From: Larix sibirica
Taxonomy: Eukaryota; Streptophyta; Pinopsida; Pinales; Pinaceae
Assembly: GCA_004151065.3 (NCBI GenBank)
Contig: NWUY0300025093.1
Coordinates: 1-27,110, forward strand
Direction of reading: 5' to 3'
DNA: 27,110 bases
A model generated the notes under the pieces. The model saw nothing but the letters and a program-made list of their open reading frames with translations, was not told the origin of the DNA and ran no database searches. The position numbers and the translations under genes are program-made. Each line of letters begins with the position of its first letter. The first letter of the stretch is position 1. Positions 18,701 to 26,960 of the stretch are shown here, in pieces.

Positions 18701-21226
18701 GGAAACAAAATACGTTCATATTGATAGTTTCATCTAGTCCAATTCATGACACATCTTGCTGTTCCCTGACTGTTGTGGGACAATACAATCTGCATAGGCT
18801 TCTCTTTTGCTAATGAATTCAAGATACAGTTTGATGCTCTCTGACAGTTGTAGGAAAATTCAATCTGCTTAAATTTTACATTTGCAAATGTCATTAATAT
18901 GCAAATTTGCAGATTATATTCCAGGCAAAAAAATAAAACTTAGAACTCATGGTCTGATTAAGAATAGCTAGGTGCTATTAGAGATATTAGTTTTTAGGAG
19001 GGGCTATTTATTCTTCAGAATGAATGCTATAAAACCCAAAAGTAGTGGAATGCCTCTGAGTTCCTAAACACCTTGCCATTTGGAGATGTCAGCAAGTCAA
19101 GCAACTGCCATGATCTGGCGTCTCTTAGTGAAGGAGAACATGTTTGGGAAGAACTAATATTAGGGAGAAGCAGGAAGGAAAAGCTAGATGGGGAGAGGAG
19201 AAAGGTAGGAGAAAAATTCTTTCAGGTCATGTATTGAAGGTTCTCCACTTTTATATTGGAAACAAGGTTCCTTTTTTGAAACTCCATTCAGTTTATCTGG
19301 CAGCAATGGGAGCTGTCTTTGTGGTTACCACTTACCAATGATCTTTGGCTTTCTGTTGCCTGTCTATGGAGGATCTGCATGTTATCCTGTTGCGTTATAG
19401 TTGATATGCTGCCTCCATTGTTGTTATTCCAGATAATTTTTCAGAGAACTGTAATCTTCAGTAAACTTTTGGTCCAAGCAATAATAACCTCCTCAACTTT
19501 GCACAACCCTTTTAAAGTCATGGGTTTCTATAAGTAAATCAAGAGAAGAGCTCAATAATTTGAAAAGGATATGGCATTGCATTTCAAATCAATATCAACT
19601 TCTCACAATGCAACAGTGAATAATTTCAATCATTATTCCACTGGCAATCAGATTTTGACAGGATATAAAGTTTTAAGTGAGTTTTACCAAAGCTTTCTTT
19701 TGATTTGTTTTGAAATATTGCATCCTAAAATTTAACGGAAAGCCAAGGAGTCTAGAATGTTGGCAGTAAAAGTGCATGACATATAAATTCTGCAGTGGTA
19801 GTGCATGAAAAACAAATTTGTTATTATCTCAGATTTATTTGAAGGCACAAAACAATTCTTACATTGATGTGCAAGATTTGTACCATGGAAGTATAATTTA
19901 AAAATTCTTAGTAGAAATATAAATCCTAGTTCAAGTCATTAGATCTGCCTATGTCCATAAACTTTTCATTAAGAACAAAAAAATATATATTTTGTTGTGT
20001 TTGCAGGGACTTAGCCCATCTGAAAAATTGAAGCCCAAATTGCGCATTGATTCATCTACATCAACTGGTAATAAAGTTGGACAACTGATTGGGTCATCTC
20101 AGCTCAATTCTCCACTTCGACAAACTGCAAGAACTGAAACTCCCAAGCAGCCTCAGGTGGGGAAGCTTCTAGTTCTGAAGCCAGTGAGAGAGAAGAATGG
20201 AGTTACTAAATCTGTGAAATCTGACAGTTCCGGTCCCACAAGGGGAGGCAATATCAACAACAGTTCTATTGTTTCCCTAACTGCAGGTACTGGTGCAGGT
20301 GGAAATGCTGGTCTGATAGGTACCGGGAAGGCAAAACTCTTATCAGATTGCAAAACAGTGCCCATGTCATCAACATCTCTTTCAACTGGATCTGACTGTG
20401 TAACAGGGCAACGATCAAAGGATAACAGCTTAGTGAATGAAGAGAAGAAACATCTGTCTCAGGCTCAGATTCGAAGTGATTTTTTCAATGCTTTGAGAAG
20501 GAAGGCTTCAGGAACTCTTCCAGTCCCAAGTATCCAGGATAAGTCAAGTACATCAACAGAGCACAAATCTCTTGACCAAGAAAGAAATGGTGTCTCGGAT
20601 AGAGAGGGTAGAACAGAAGCAAATGAAAATGGTTCTGTTGAGAGTGTGGGTGAGAACTCTGGTATAGCTTTGTCTACTGTTGAGATGGCGTGCACTTGGA
20701 ACAACAATGCAACTGCTGCGAATGGTGTTGACCATGGAGAAATCCATACTGCTGTGGATTCTAGGGAAACTGGCAGTTCAACATCTGTAAGCAGCTACTC
20801 TGTTATGGGTAGTTCTGAAGAGGAGGAGGCTGCCTTCCTTCGGTCTCTTGGGTGGGAGGAAAATGCTGGAGAGGAAGAAGCATTAACAGAGGAGGAAATC
20901 ACCGCATTCTATCAGGAGGTAAGCATTCCCGTGCTTTCTGTGTCTACCTTCAGTTGCTAATAATATTAAATAAGCCAAAAACAATTTTCAGATATTATTG
21001 CATGAATCTTATTTAAGCAAAAACAAACAATATGCTACTACTGTTCTTAATGAGCTGCTTTGGACAGATGCAGCAGATGAAGTCAAGGGGAGTTGATGCT
21101 ACATCTTACCGGGACAGTTATAAACTTCCAAATGCAGCAGTTCAGATGCGTGTGGGAAGCTTTGGAAGTGTGTCATCTGGTATGAGTTCATCTGACTCCG
21201 AGCCTGATTCTGATTCTTACCCTTAG
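12673..21226 (+). CDS. Plant vasculin-like protein (GPBP1-related), 717 aa, five coding exons
   Basis: Join 12673-12775, 12873-13762, 13851-13940, 20007-20918, 21068-21226; all introns are GT-AG and the frame stays open. The start MDRSEPALVPQWL matches the usual N-terminus of a plant family often labelled only 'mucin-like' or 'flocculation protein'. Visible blocks: Arg/Asp-rich charged stretch (about 103-136), KAAFERNFPSLGSED (FPSL at 202-205), GWSSALADVPVL (269-280), RLEELALKQSRQLIPVTP (338-355), GKLLVLKP (413-420), SDFFNALRRK (about 518-527), EEEEAAFLRSLGWEE through LTEEEITAFYQE (632-665), and a Ser/Asp tail (705-717). Animal vasculin, a nuclear protein that binds GC-rich promoters, has the same blocks in the same order. 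Function in plants is inferred: probably nuclear and transcription- or RNA-related. Most of the chain is predicted to be disordered (Ser/Gly/Thr/Asn-rich). Gene identity is well supported; biochemical role is not. Confidence 0.88.
12776..12872 (+). other. Intron 1 (97 nt) with a competing acceptor
   Basis: GT at 12776, AG at 12871-12872. A stronger-looking acceptor (CTTTTCAG, ending 12849) lies 23 nt upstream, but using it with this donor puts an in-frame TGA after four codons. The chosen acceptor restores S-D-D-S, a junction I recall from other plant family members. Confidence 0.7.
12873..13762 (+). CDS. Vasculin-like gene, coding exon 2 (residues 35-331)
   Basis: Carries the Ser/Arg-rich region, the charged RDRDWERDIGLRDREK stretch, the FPSL motif, the GW-x-SALADVP block and the GLNMAETL block. 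It ends ...CCTCAG|GTCGAG in phase 0. Without splicing the frame would stop two codons later. Confidence 0.88.
13763..13850 (+). other. Intron 2 (88 nt)
   Basis: GT at 13763 and TTTGCTGCAG ending 13850, with a T-rich tract before the acceptor. Splicing joins PPQ to LSIETQRLEEL, a family-conserved junction. Confidence 0.88.
13851..13940 (+). CDS. Vasculin-like gene, coding exon 3 (residues 332-361)
   Basis: Exactly 30 codons encoding the strongly conserved RLEELALKQSRQLIPVTP block, probably a short helix followed by a Pro-rich end. Phase 0 on both sides, so skipping it would leave the frame intact but remove the block. Confidence 0.88.
14246..15520 (+). repeat. Diverged direct triplication inside intron 3
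   Basis: Copy A (about 14246-14701) and copy B (about 14814-15290) share, in the same order, AATAAAGGGATC.TGTTTT, a TATTATTTCATT stretch, a CCAGATTT..TAGGA block, GATAGTA.AGTGTGGTTGTTC, GACATC.TGGGTT, TTTCAAATCAT, TATGTGTGAATGA, and a CTCCTGG.TAGAACAT-type end. Copy C (about 15301-15520) repeats the TATAGTATCTATATTATTTCAT to TTAGCTTGTCTATAA portion and then stops. Divergence is considerable, so the event is old. Confidence 0.75.
15511..15671 (+). repeat. Direct repeat within intron 3, about 100-bp period
   Basis: A 59-bp stretch with TTTTCTACAGATTTCAAAAAGAG...CAGACTTGTT at about 15515 recurs with changes at about 15611-15671. Confidence 0.7.
16134..16689 (-). pseudogene. Decayed continuation of the intron-3 retroelement
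   Basis: An open frame of 199 codons (16733-16134, minus) begins inside the last RNase H motif and runs on through sequence with no domain I recognise. The segment is downstream of the RNase H on the same strand, so it is more likely the decayed 3' part of that retroelement than an independent gene. Confidence 0.4.
16690..17035 (-). pseudogene. RNase H domain remnant in intron 3, minus strand
   Basis: Read on the minus strand from about 17035: WVDGVGVIINTEG (catalytic Asp at 17020-17018), YYGWGLGDATNNAAEVLDAY (catalytic Glu in 'AE'), then after a frameshift SIIGDSTVIIQALMQGQ (catalytic Asp at 16860-16858). After a further shift comes MHVQYHGADIMENA, matching 'HV.R..N..AD..AN.A' with the last Asp at 16709-16707. 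All four metal-binding positions are recognisable, but frameshifts and stops kill the frame. The sequence is distinct from the LSKEAL-type relics at 3 and 5.5 kb. It could derive from a LINE or from the RNase H of an LTR element. Confidence 0.72.
17281..17470 (+). repeat. tRNA-derived SINE, plus strand
   Basis: TAGCTTGGGCGG at 17289-17300 is a good A box and GTTTCAAATCC at 17329-17339 a good B box, separated by a GAGAGGA / TCCTC...CTCTC stem-like stretch. The sequence after the B box does not close a tRNA acceptor stem, so it is a SINE head rather than a tRNA gene. The right boundary is approximate. Confidence 0.6.
17528..17715. other. GC-rich, GTCCC-repeating patch in intron 3
   Basis: This roughly 190-bp patch is much richer in G+C than the surrounding intron. 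It repeats GTCCC-type motifs (for example GTCCCTGTCCC, CGTCCCTGTCCCCCC, ACGTCCCCC, GTCCCACACTG) with a complementary GGGGGATCTGGGG stretch. Its origin is unknown; it is probably a fragment of an unrecognised repeat adjoining the SINE. Confidence 0.5.
18130..18310 (-). repeat. tRNA-derived SINE, minus strand
   Basis: On the minus strand, TAGCGCATCTGAC at 18289-18277 is an almost canonical tRNA A box preceded by GGGGGT. AGTTCTAATCC at 18226-18216 is a good B box. The body continues toward about 18130. No CCA-end stem is formed, so it is not an intact tRNA gene. It belongs to a family different from the plus-strand copy at 17281. Confidence 0.62.
18551..18890 (+). repeat. Two local direct duplications in intron 3
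   Basis: CTTGGGTAGTAATATTG.CATGTAAAAG.. (18551-18602) recurs at 18666-18716 with a period near 115 bp. Next to it, TTG.TG.TC.CTGAC.GTTGT.GGA followed by CAATCTGC.TA (about 18755-18815) recurs diverged at about 18830-18890. Confidence 0.7.
20007..20918 (+). CDS. Vasculin-like gene, coding exon 4 (residues 362-665)
   Basis: 304 codons, phase 0 at both ends (TTTGCAG|GGA ... CAGGAG|GTAAGC). It encodes the GKLLVLKP, SDFFNALRRK and acidic SLGWEE/LTEEEI blocks, the part most similar to animal vasculin. The linkers are Ser/Thr/Gly/Asn-rich. Confidence 0.9.
20919..21067 (+). other. Intron 4 (149 nt)
   Basis: GTAAGC donor at 20919; acceptor TTTGGACAG ending 21067. Two further in-frame AGs at 21073 and 21076 form a tandem acceptor. 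The T-rich tract is weak but present. Confidence 0.8.
21068..21226 (+). CDS. Vasculin-like gene, coding exon 5 (residues 666-717)
   Basis: 52 codons and TAG at 21224-21226. The C-terminus is Ser/Asp-rich (SSSDSEPDSDSYP), as in other plant members and reminiscent of the SSSD..DDD tail of animal vasculin. Its start depends on which of three in-frame acceptors is used (up to three residues difference). Confidence 0.85.
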   Translation: MQQMKSRGVDATSYRDSYKLPNAAVQMRVGSFGSVSSGMSSSDSEPDSDSYP

Positions 21227-21900
21227 GGTGATGGTAAAACTATCCAATTGTGTAGATTTGCCAGGATTTGTATTCGAAAATGATGCAGGAATATGATGCA
21301 ACGAATTACTGGGTTTTAATGCCAACAAGATTTAGAAAAACAGGATTGATTGGGACATCAAAAATAGTGACTCAGTCATCTAAAAGCTGCTAAGTGTGAA
21401 TAGAGAATATTTCAGTAGCACATTAGTTCCTTTATCATCTATAGCTATAATGACAAAAGGGGTTGCTGTTGGAAACAATTTTACAGCAACCAATTTTTAG
21501 GATTCATTTACTTGTGCAAGTGAGCATAATAAGTTTCCGTTCGAGCAGCACATATTCATGAGTGCAGTCTTATGCTTCAATGGCTGCAGCAGACAACTAT
21601 CTGTGCCCTTTTTGGCAGGTTCATTGTTTTACCTGGCACTTTCTGAAGAGTAAGATGATTCTGAATTTGTAACAGTTGCTGCTCTTACCGCAACATTCAT
21701 TATACAAGTCTCATGATTGAAGCAATACCATTTTGCAAATAATTTTTCTGCCTTTATGATTGGGATTGGGAATCTTTTATTGATGAATTTTGAAATGATG
21801 TTGTGTCAATATCTTTTGTGATGTTTTGTTCCATTTTCCATTTCATAACTTGCCATATCTATTAGATTTACCGAGGAAGTGGGGCATATTTCTTTGCTTA
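21227..21900 (+). other. Probable 3' UTR and polyadenylation region
   Basis: Non-coding T-rich sequence follows the stop. Loose plant-type signals occur (AATAAG near 21528, AATAATTTTT near 21738), with a perfect AATAAA at 22118-22123 further on. The cleavage site cannot be assigned from sequence alone. Confidence 0.4.
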
Positions 21901-22637
21901 TCTTGTTACAGGTAAGCAATCGCATTTCTAATATCAAAATAGATATATGCAAAATGATGGCACCTTTATAAATCAACACTTGTACATCTACAGGGGTTGA
22001 TGTTTTGCATTTTAATTTTTAGTCTTCTGTAATGTCAAGCTCCTTTCGTATTTGATAACTAATGTCCGAAGAAAAGAAACTCCAAATATGGTCACGAAGG
22101 TTCCTCGAATTCGTCTCAATAAAGGGAAGAAATTATTTACTTATGGGCATTTTCAAAGCAAATGTTAATATGTTCTACATCGGACATTCTTTCTTCGATC
22201 AAGTGATGTCGAAGGGGTTTAAAATTTGATATGTCTACTCATGGAATTGAAATTAAAATTAATGTTGGGTATTAAATGTTAACAGGTTTTTTCTTGAAAG
22301 GAGTTGGATTAGACAGATTTGCAGTTTGTAACGATTAGTTTGATAGAGCCCTCGGCCATATGTTTAGTTGGTAGTTCCTCAATCAACCATATTGCTTTAA
22401 AAAATTCCTAATAGAAAAGGTTCTAAACTTGTCTTGGCTACTGTGAATATTGTTCAATCTTATTACTCCCACATTATGAGTTCGACGGCAAGTTAAATTT
22501 CCATTATATGTTTACTTCGCATACAACTGTGTATCGTGTGGTCTTTTAATATGTTGTTATTGGTTTTAGTTTCTCCAAATAATGCTTGCATGTGGGCAAG
22601 GGTTATCATTGAGCAATTTCATGATGTGTTAATAGTC
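21901..22637. other. Intergenic sequence, no gene seen
   Basis: No open frame of note, no RNA gene and no repeat recognised before the minisatellite block begins. Confidence 0.45.
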
Positions 22638-22748
22638 TAGACCTTCACAAGGCTACCCAAGCCTCTGGTGTTTGTAGACCTTCACAAGGCTACCCAAGCC
22701 TCTGGTGTTTGTAGACCTTCAAAAGGCTACCCAAGCCTCTGGTGTTTG
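22638..22748. repeat. 37-bp minisatellite, three copies
   Basis: Copies 22638-22674, 22675-22711 and 22712-22748 share TAGACCTTCACAAGGC...CTCTGGTGTTTG. The third copy has one C-to-A change that I can see. Near-identity implies recent expansion. Confidence 0.9.
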
Positions 22749-22804
22749 TGTTAGCTCATGTATGATAAGATTTTTTTTAAATGCTTTATTATTTATTCAT
22801 ATTC

Positions 22805-22854
22805 AGATAATATATCTGTTATCTCCTTATTTTCAGATAACAGATCTGTTATCT
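22805..22854. repeat. Tandem copies of a dyad; second is a perfect 20-bp palindrome
   Basis: 22835-22854 is its own reverse complement (AGATAACAGA followed by TCTGTTATCT). A copy 30 bp upstream (22805-22824) has the same right arm but a mutated left arm. Function is unknown. Confidence 0.8.
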
Positions 22855-22921
22855 TCTCATTTTGAGAGTATGAAGAGGGTACTCGGGGGTAAATCCTCGA
22901 TTTTTTGAAGGACACAAGGTC

Positions 22922-23165
22922 AGGTCTATTCCATGAACAATTGGTATACAAGAGCTAAAGGTCTATTCCATGAACAATTGGTTTATAAGAGCAAACATAT
23001 TAACAATTGGTATACAAGAGCTAAAGGTCTATTCCATGAACAATTGGTTTATAAGAGCAAACATGTTATAAAGTAAGATTTGAACTTTGGTGAGGAACAA
23101 TTGGTTTACAAGAGCTAAAAGTCTATTCCATGAACAATTGGTTTATAAGAGCAAACATCTTATAA
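22922..23165. repeat. Minisatellite with AACAATTGGTWTAYAAGAGC unit
   Basis: Alternating units of about 37-45 bp combine GGTCTATTCCATGAACAATTGG with TATACAAGAGCTAAA or TTTATAAGAGCAAACAT. At least six copies of the AACAATTGGT core are present. The left edge of the large duplication (23002) lies inside this array. Confidence 0.8.
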
Positions 23166-23785
23166 TGTAAGATTTGAACCTGGTGAGGAGGACAGTTTTT
23201 TTAAGGGTACTTGGTAAATCCTCGATTTTTTGGAGGACCTTTTTTGGAGGACCAAAGGTATTGGTTGGTTTATTAAGAGTAAACATGCTATAAAGTAGGA
23301 TTTGAACTTAGTGAGGAGGGTACCATCTTTTTTCTATATCTAAATCTGATAAAAAGAAAAACAGAAAGATTTGAACATAGATTTGAACTTAGTAAAGAGG
23401 GTACCAGCTTTTTCTAGATCTAAATTCGATAAAAAGAGAAACAATTTTCTGAATTAAACCTGATGAGGAGGGTAACAGCTTTTCCACAATCACTTGAGTT
23501 ACACTCAATTAATACAGACAAGACAATGCTATAGTTGATACATTATACATATATCATCAACTATACATATATCAAAATAGTCATATTTTATTGATTATGC
23601 ACAAACGACCATGTTTTAGTACAATCCTTGTGCAGACATGGATATGAATGTTTTAGTACAATCCTTTATGTAGACATGAATAAGTCCATTTGCTTGGGTT
23701 ATCTCACTTTATTTGATTATTTGTGTGCTCGTGCATATGTACTTTCACATATGTTTCGATTTTTCAAGTGTTTGTCCATAGTTGT

Positions 23786-24110
23786 CATGCCTCGTGTCAA
23801 TTTTACATCATTTTTATCCCTATCCTCTTATATGTTCATTCCTCGTACCAACTTGTACATCAGTTTATCTCTATCCTCTTACAAGGTAATTTGGGGTATC
23901 TCTATCCTCTTACAAGGTAATTTGGGGTAAATAGAACTGGAGGATATTGTTCATGCCTCATACCAACTTGTACATCATTTTATCGCTATCCTCTTACAAG
24001 GTAATTTGGGGTAAATACAACTAGAGGATATGTTCATGCCTCATACCAACTTGTACATCAGTTTATCTCTATCCTCTTATAAGGTAATTTGGGGTAAATA
24101 CAACTAGTTG
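23786..24110. repeat. 83-bp minisatellite (first instance)
   Basis: Units start with CATKCCTCRTRYCAA at 23786 (short, 51 bp), 23837 (115 bp, containing an internal 31-bp duplication of TCTCTATCCTCTTACAAGG...), 23952 (83 bp) and 24035 (partial). Its duplicate lies at 25030-25354. Confidence 0.85.
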
Positions 24111-24147
24111 GTTTCTTCGGTTTTGCTCGATCAAAAAAACATTTTTT

Positions 24148-24210
24148 TGGGGGTTATTTTAAAGTTAAGGATAGGTTGGGGGTTATTTTGAAGATAAGGA
24201 TAGGTCGGGG
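24148..24210. repeat. 30-bp direct repeat x 2
   Basis: TTGGGGGTTATTTTRAAGWTAAGGATAGG is repeated back to back. The pair recurs in the second large copy at about 25392-25454. Confidence 0.8.
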
Positions 24211-24244
24211 TTGCGTATCTATGATGATATTAAAATTTGAAACT

Positions 24245-24245
24245 N
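24245..24245. other. Ambiguous base (N) at the junction of the two large copies
   Basis: The only N in the window sits exactly between the end of the left 1,243-bp copy and the start of the right copy. This suggests a contig or scaffold join rather than a base-calling ambiguity. Confidence 0.9.
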
Positions 24246-25488
24246 AACAATTGGTATACAAGAGCTAAAGGTCTATTCCATGAACAATTGGTTTATAAGA
24301 GCAAACATGTTATAAAGTAAGATTTGAACTTTGGTGAGGAACAATTGGTTTACAAGAGCTAAAAGTCTATTCCATGAACAATTGGTTTATAAGAGCAAAC
24401 ATCTTATAATGTAAGATTTGAACCTGGTGAGGAGGACAGTTTTTTTAAGGGTACTTGGTAAATCCTCGATTTTTTGGAGGACCTTTTTTGGAGGACCAAA
24501 GGTATTGGTTGGTTTATTAAGAGTAAACATGCTATAAAGTAGGATTTGAACTTAGTGAGGAGGGTACCATCTTTTTTCTATATCTAAATCTGATAAAAAG
24601 AAAAACAGAAAGATTTGAACATAGATTTGAACTTAGTAAAGAGGGTACCAGCTTTTTCTAGATCTAAATTCGATAAAAAGAGAAACAATTTTCTGAATTA
24701 AACCTGATGAGGAGGGTAACAGCTTTTCCACAATCACTTGAGTTACACTCAATTAATACAGACAAGACAATGCTCTAGTTGATACATTATACGTATATCA
24801 TCAACTATACATATATCAAAATAGTCATATTTTATTGATTATGCACAAACGACCATGTTTTAGTACAATCCTTGTGCAGACATGGATATGAATGTTTTAG
24901 TACAATCCTTTATGTAGACATGAATAAGTCCATTTGCTTGGGTTATCTCACTTTATTTGATTATTTGTGTGCTCGTGCATATGTACTTTCACATATGTTT
25001 CGATTTTTCAAGTGTTTGTCCATAGTTGTCATGCCTCGTGTCAATTTTACATCATTTTTATCCCTATCCTCTTATATGTTCATTCCTCGTACCAACTTGT
25101 ACATCAGTTTATCTCTATCCTCTTACAAGGTAATTTGGGGTATCTCTATCCTCTTACAAGGTAATTTGGGGTAAATAGAACTGGAGGATATTGTTCATGC
25201 CTCATACCAACTTGTACATCATTTTATCGCTATCCTCTTACAAGGTAATTTGGGGTAAATACAACTAGAGGATATGTTCATGCCTCATACCAACTTGTAC
25301 ATCAGTTTATCTCTATCCTCTTATAAGGTAATTTGGGGTAAATACAACTAGTTGGTTTCTTCGGTTTTGCTCGATCAAAAAAACATTTTTTTGGGGGTTA
25401 TTTTAAAGTTAAGGATAGGTTGGGGGTTATTTTGAAGATAAGGATAGGTCGGGGTTGCGTATCTATGATGATATTAAAATTTGAAACT
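24246..25488 (+). repeat. 1,243-bp direct duplication, right copy
   Basis: Second copy of 23002-24244, ending at ...TTGAAACT, after which unique sequence (ATGAGCTATCG) follows. Left of the first copy unique sequence also continues. The pattern therefore equals the suffix of one contig followed by N and an overlapping prefix of the next. Confidence 0.92.
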
Positions 25489-25900
25489 ATGAGCTATCGA
25501 AATTTCTAAATTGTGTTGAGTATATATGAGCTATACCTAATTTTCTTGTCTGATATTTTCTCAGTTTGAATAATTTGGACAATGGGTGTGATAGGTTTTT
25601 TTAATTTGGAGACAATGTATTTTTGTTTTTTTGGGCCAATTAATTGTTGGTATTATGTAATGTTGGTGTACCCTTTGTGTAATGTTTCTTCATCCTTTGT
25701 TGGAGAATATTGATAATATTGATAGCATGAAATAAATATTAAAGTTCTAAGTTTATTATATTCCAGCCATTTTGGGTTAGAGAATATTGATACTGTATAA
25801 TAAATATTAAGGTTCTAGTTATTGGTCTACCTCTGCTTTGTAGATGTTGGCTCTAAATGGCACATTGTAATTATCTTTCATCTTTTTTAACCTTTTGTTT
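25489..25900. other. Intergenic sequence, weak repeats
   Basis: GAGAATATTGATA...AATAAATATTAARGTTCTA occurs twice (about 25703-25750 and 25780-25818). No gene is seen. Confidence 0.5.
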
Positions 25901-26028
25901 TAGTTTTATTGATTTATAATGTATTTATTTGAACATTTATTTTCTTTAAATTTATGTATAAAATAGTTTTGTTGATTTATAATGTATTTATTTGAACTTT
26001 TATTTTCTTTAAATTTAATGTGTAAACA
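25901..26028. repeat. Tandem direct repeat, about 63 bp x 2
   Basis: TTTTRTTGATTTATAATG followed by TATTTATTTGAAC and TTTATTTTCTTTAAATTTA at 25901-25963 recurs at 25964-26028. Confidence 0.85.
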
Positions 26029-26069
26029 AATATCTAAAAAATGAATTTTGAACATATTTTAAAATACCA

Positions 26070-26217
26070 CCTTCTTTTTTAAACTTACATAATAAAGATA
26101 TATAAAAGCTGAAAAATTAAATCATCCCAATATTTTATAATCCATCTTTTTTAAACTTACACAATAAAGATATATAAAAGGTGAAAAATTGAATCATCCC
26201 AATATTTTATAATCCAT
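26070..26217. repeat. Tandem direct repeat, about 73 bp x 2, with further diverged copies
   Basis: CTTTTTTAAACTTACAYAATAAAG...GTGAAAAATT.AATCATCCCAATATTTTATAATCCAT is repeated. Diverged pieces (GGTGAAAAATCATATAATTTCAGTATTTTATAA; ACTAAATAGAAC.ATG.GAGA) continue to about 26520, so this is the densest part of a longer degenerate array. Confidence 0.8.
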
Positions 26218-26960
26218 TGCATGGAATAGAACCATGGGAAAAGGCTTGAGAGTTGGTTTATAAATTTTGATAATAAAGATATAGGATTGGGAGTTGGTTT
26301 ATAAATTTTGATAATAATGATCTATAAAAGGTGAAAAATCATATAATTTCAGTATTTTATAACTCACTGTATTGACTAAATAGAACAATGGGAGAAGGTT
26401 TAGAAGTTGGAAAGGGGTTTAATAATTGTGAATGAATTTGGTGGACTAAATAGAACAATATTTTATAACCCATTGCATGGACTAAATAGAACCATGAGAG
26501 ATGGCTTGGGAGTCGGGAGGGATTCAATTTGTAGAGAGTGGATATTAATTCTAAATTAATTTAATTTTTTTCATTTATTAGAAAAGATTATTATAAGGTA
26601 TTCATCAAAGCAGTGATATAATGCATGATAATGTTATAATGTGATCTAATGGCTATCAAAGTAGTAAATACGTCTTTTTATATTGTTAGTTTCTTTGATT
26701 AAAGAAACTATGTCGTAGAGATATTTAAACTTTCAAAATTATTTGAGAATTGCATTTAGTTTGAGACACACCAATCCTTAACATGGCTATGTTTTAAAGT
26801 GCTTCCTATGACTATTTTACAAGGTTTTTACAAATGAGTTCCATGGAAACCAATTATGCTAAACAAGATTTGACATTATTGTTGATATTATTAATATTAA
26901 AATAACATTTATATACATACAAAGTATCTAAATTTCTTTTAACATTTTGCAATAAAATCA
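26218..26960. other. Degenerate repeat array and AT-rich intergenic DNA
   Basis: Pieces of GAGAGTTGGTTTATAAATTTTGATAATAAAGATATA and GACTAAATAGAACAAT recur between 26230 and 26520. Beyond that, AT-rich sequence without recognisable features. Confidence 0.5.

Larger units (their letters stand above)
13941..20006 (+). other. Intron 3 (6.07 kb), repeat-bearing
   Basis: GTACGA donor at 13941, TTGTTGTGTTTGCAG acceptor ending at 20006, phase 0. It holds a diverged triplication (14246-15520), a minus-strand RNase H relic (about 16690-17035), two tRNA-derived SINE heads and several local duplications, all described separately. Open frames inside it are short and without motifs; I see no additional coding exon. 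Positions 19000-19990 show nothing recognisable. Confidence 0.85.
23002..24244 (+). repeat. 1,243-bp direct duplication, left copy
   Basis: Matches 24246-25488 at a constant offset of 1,244. I found two differences only: A at 23531 versus C at 24775, and A at 23549 versus G at 24793. It contains the AACAATTGG minisatellite, a GGTACC-containing diverged repeat (about 23280-23440) and an 83-bp minisatellite. Its small open frames are repeated identically in the other copy and are not genes. Confidence 0.92.

Noticed and set aside
22638-23165. CRISPR-like array
   Set aside because: Units are adjacent or near-identical with no unique spacers, and the context is a plant nuclear genome; these are minisatellites.
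23628-25174. Identical 100-codon frames in both large copies, as a duplicated gene pair
   Set aside because: They run through minisatellite DNA, are identical because the whole block is duplicated, and carry no conserved motif. They should not be taken as a gene family.
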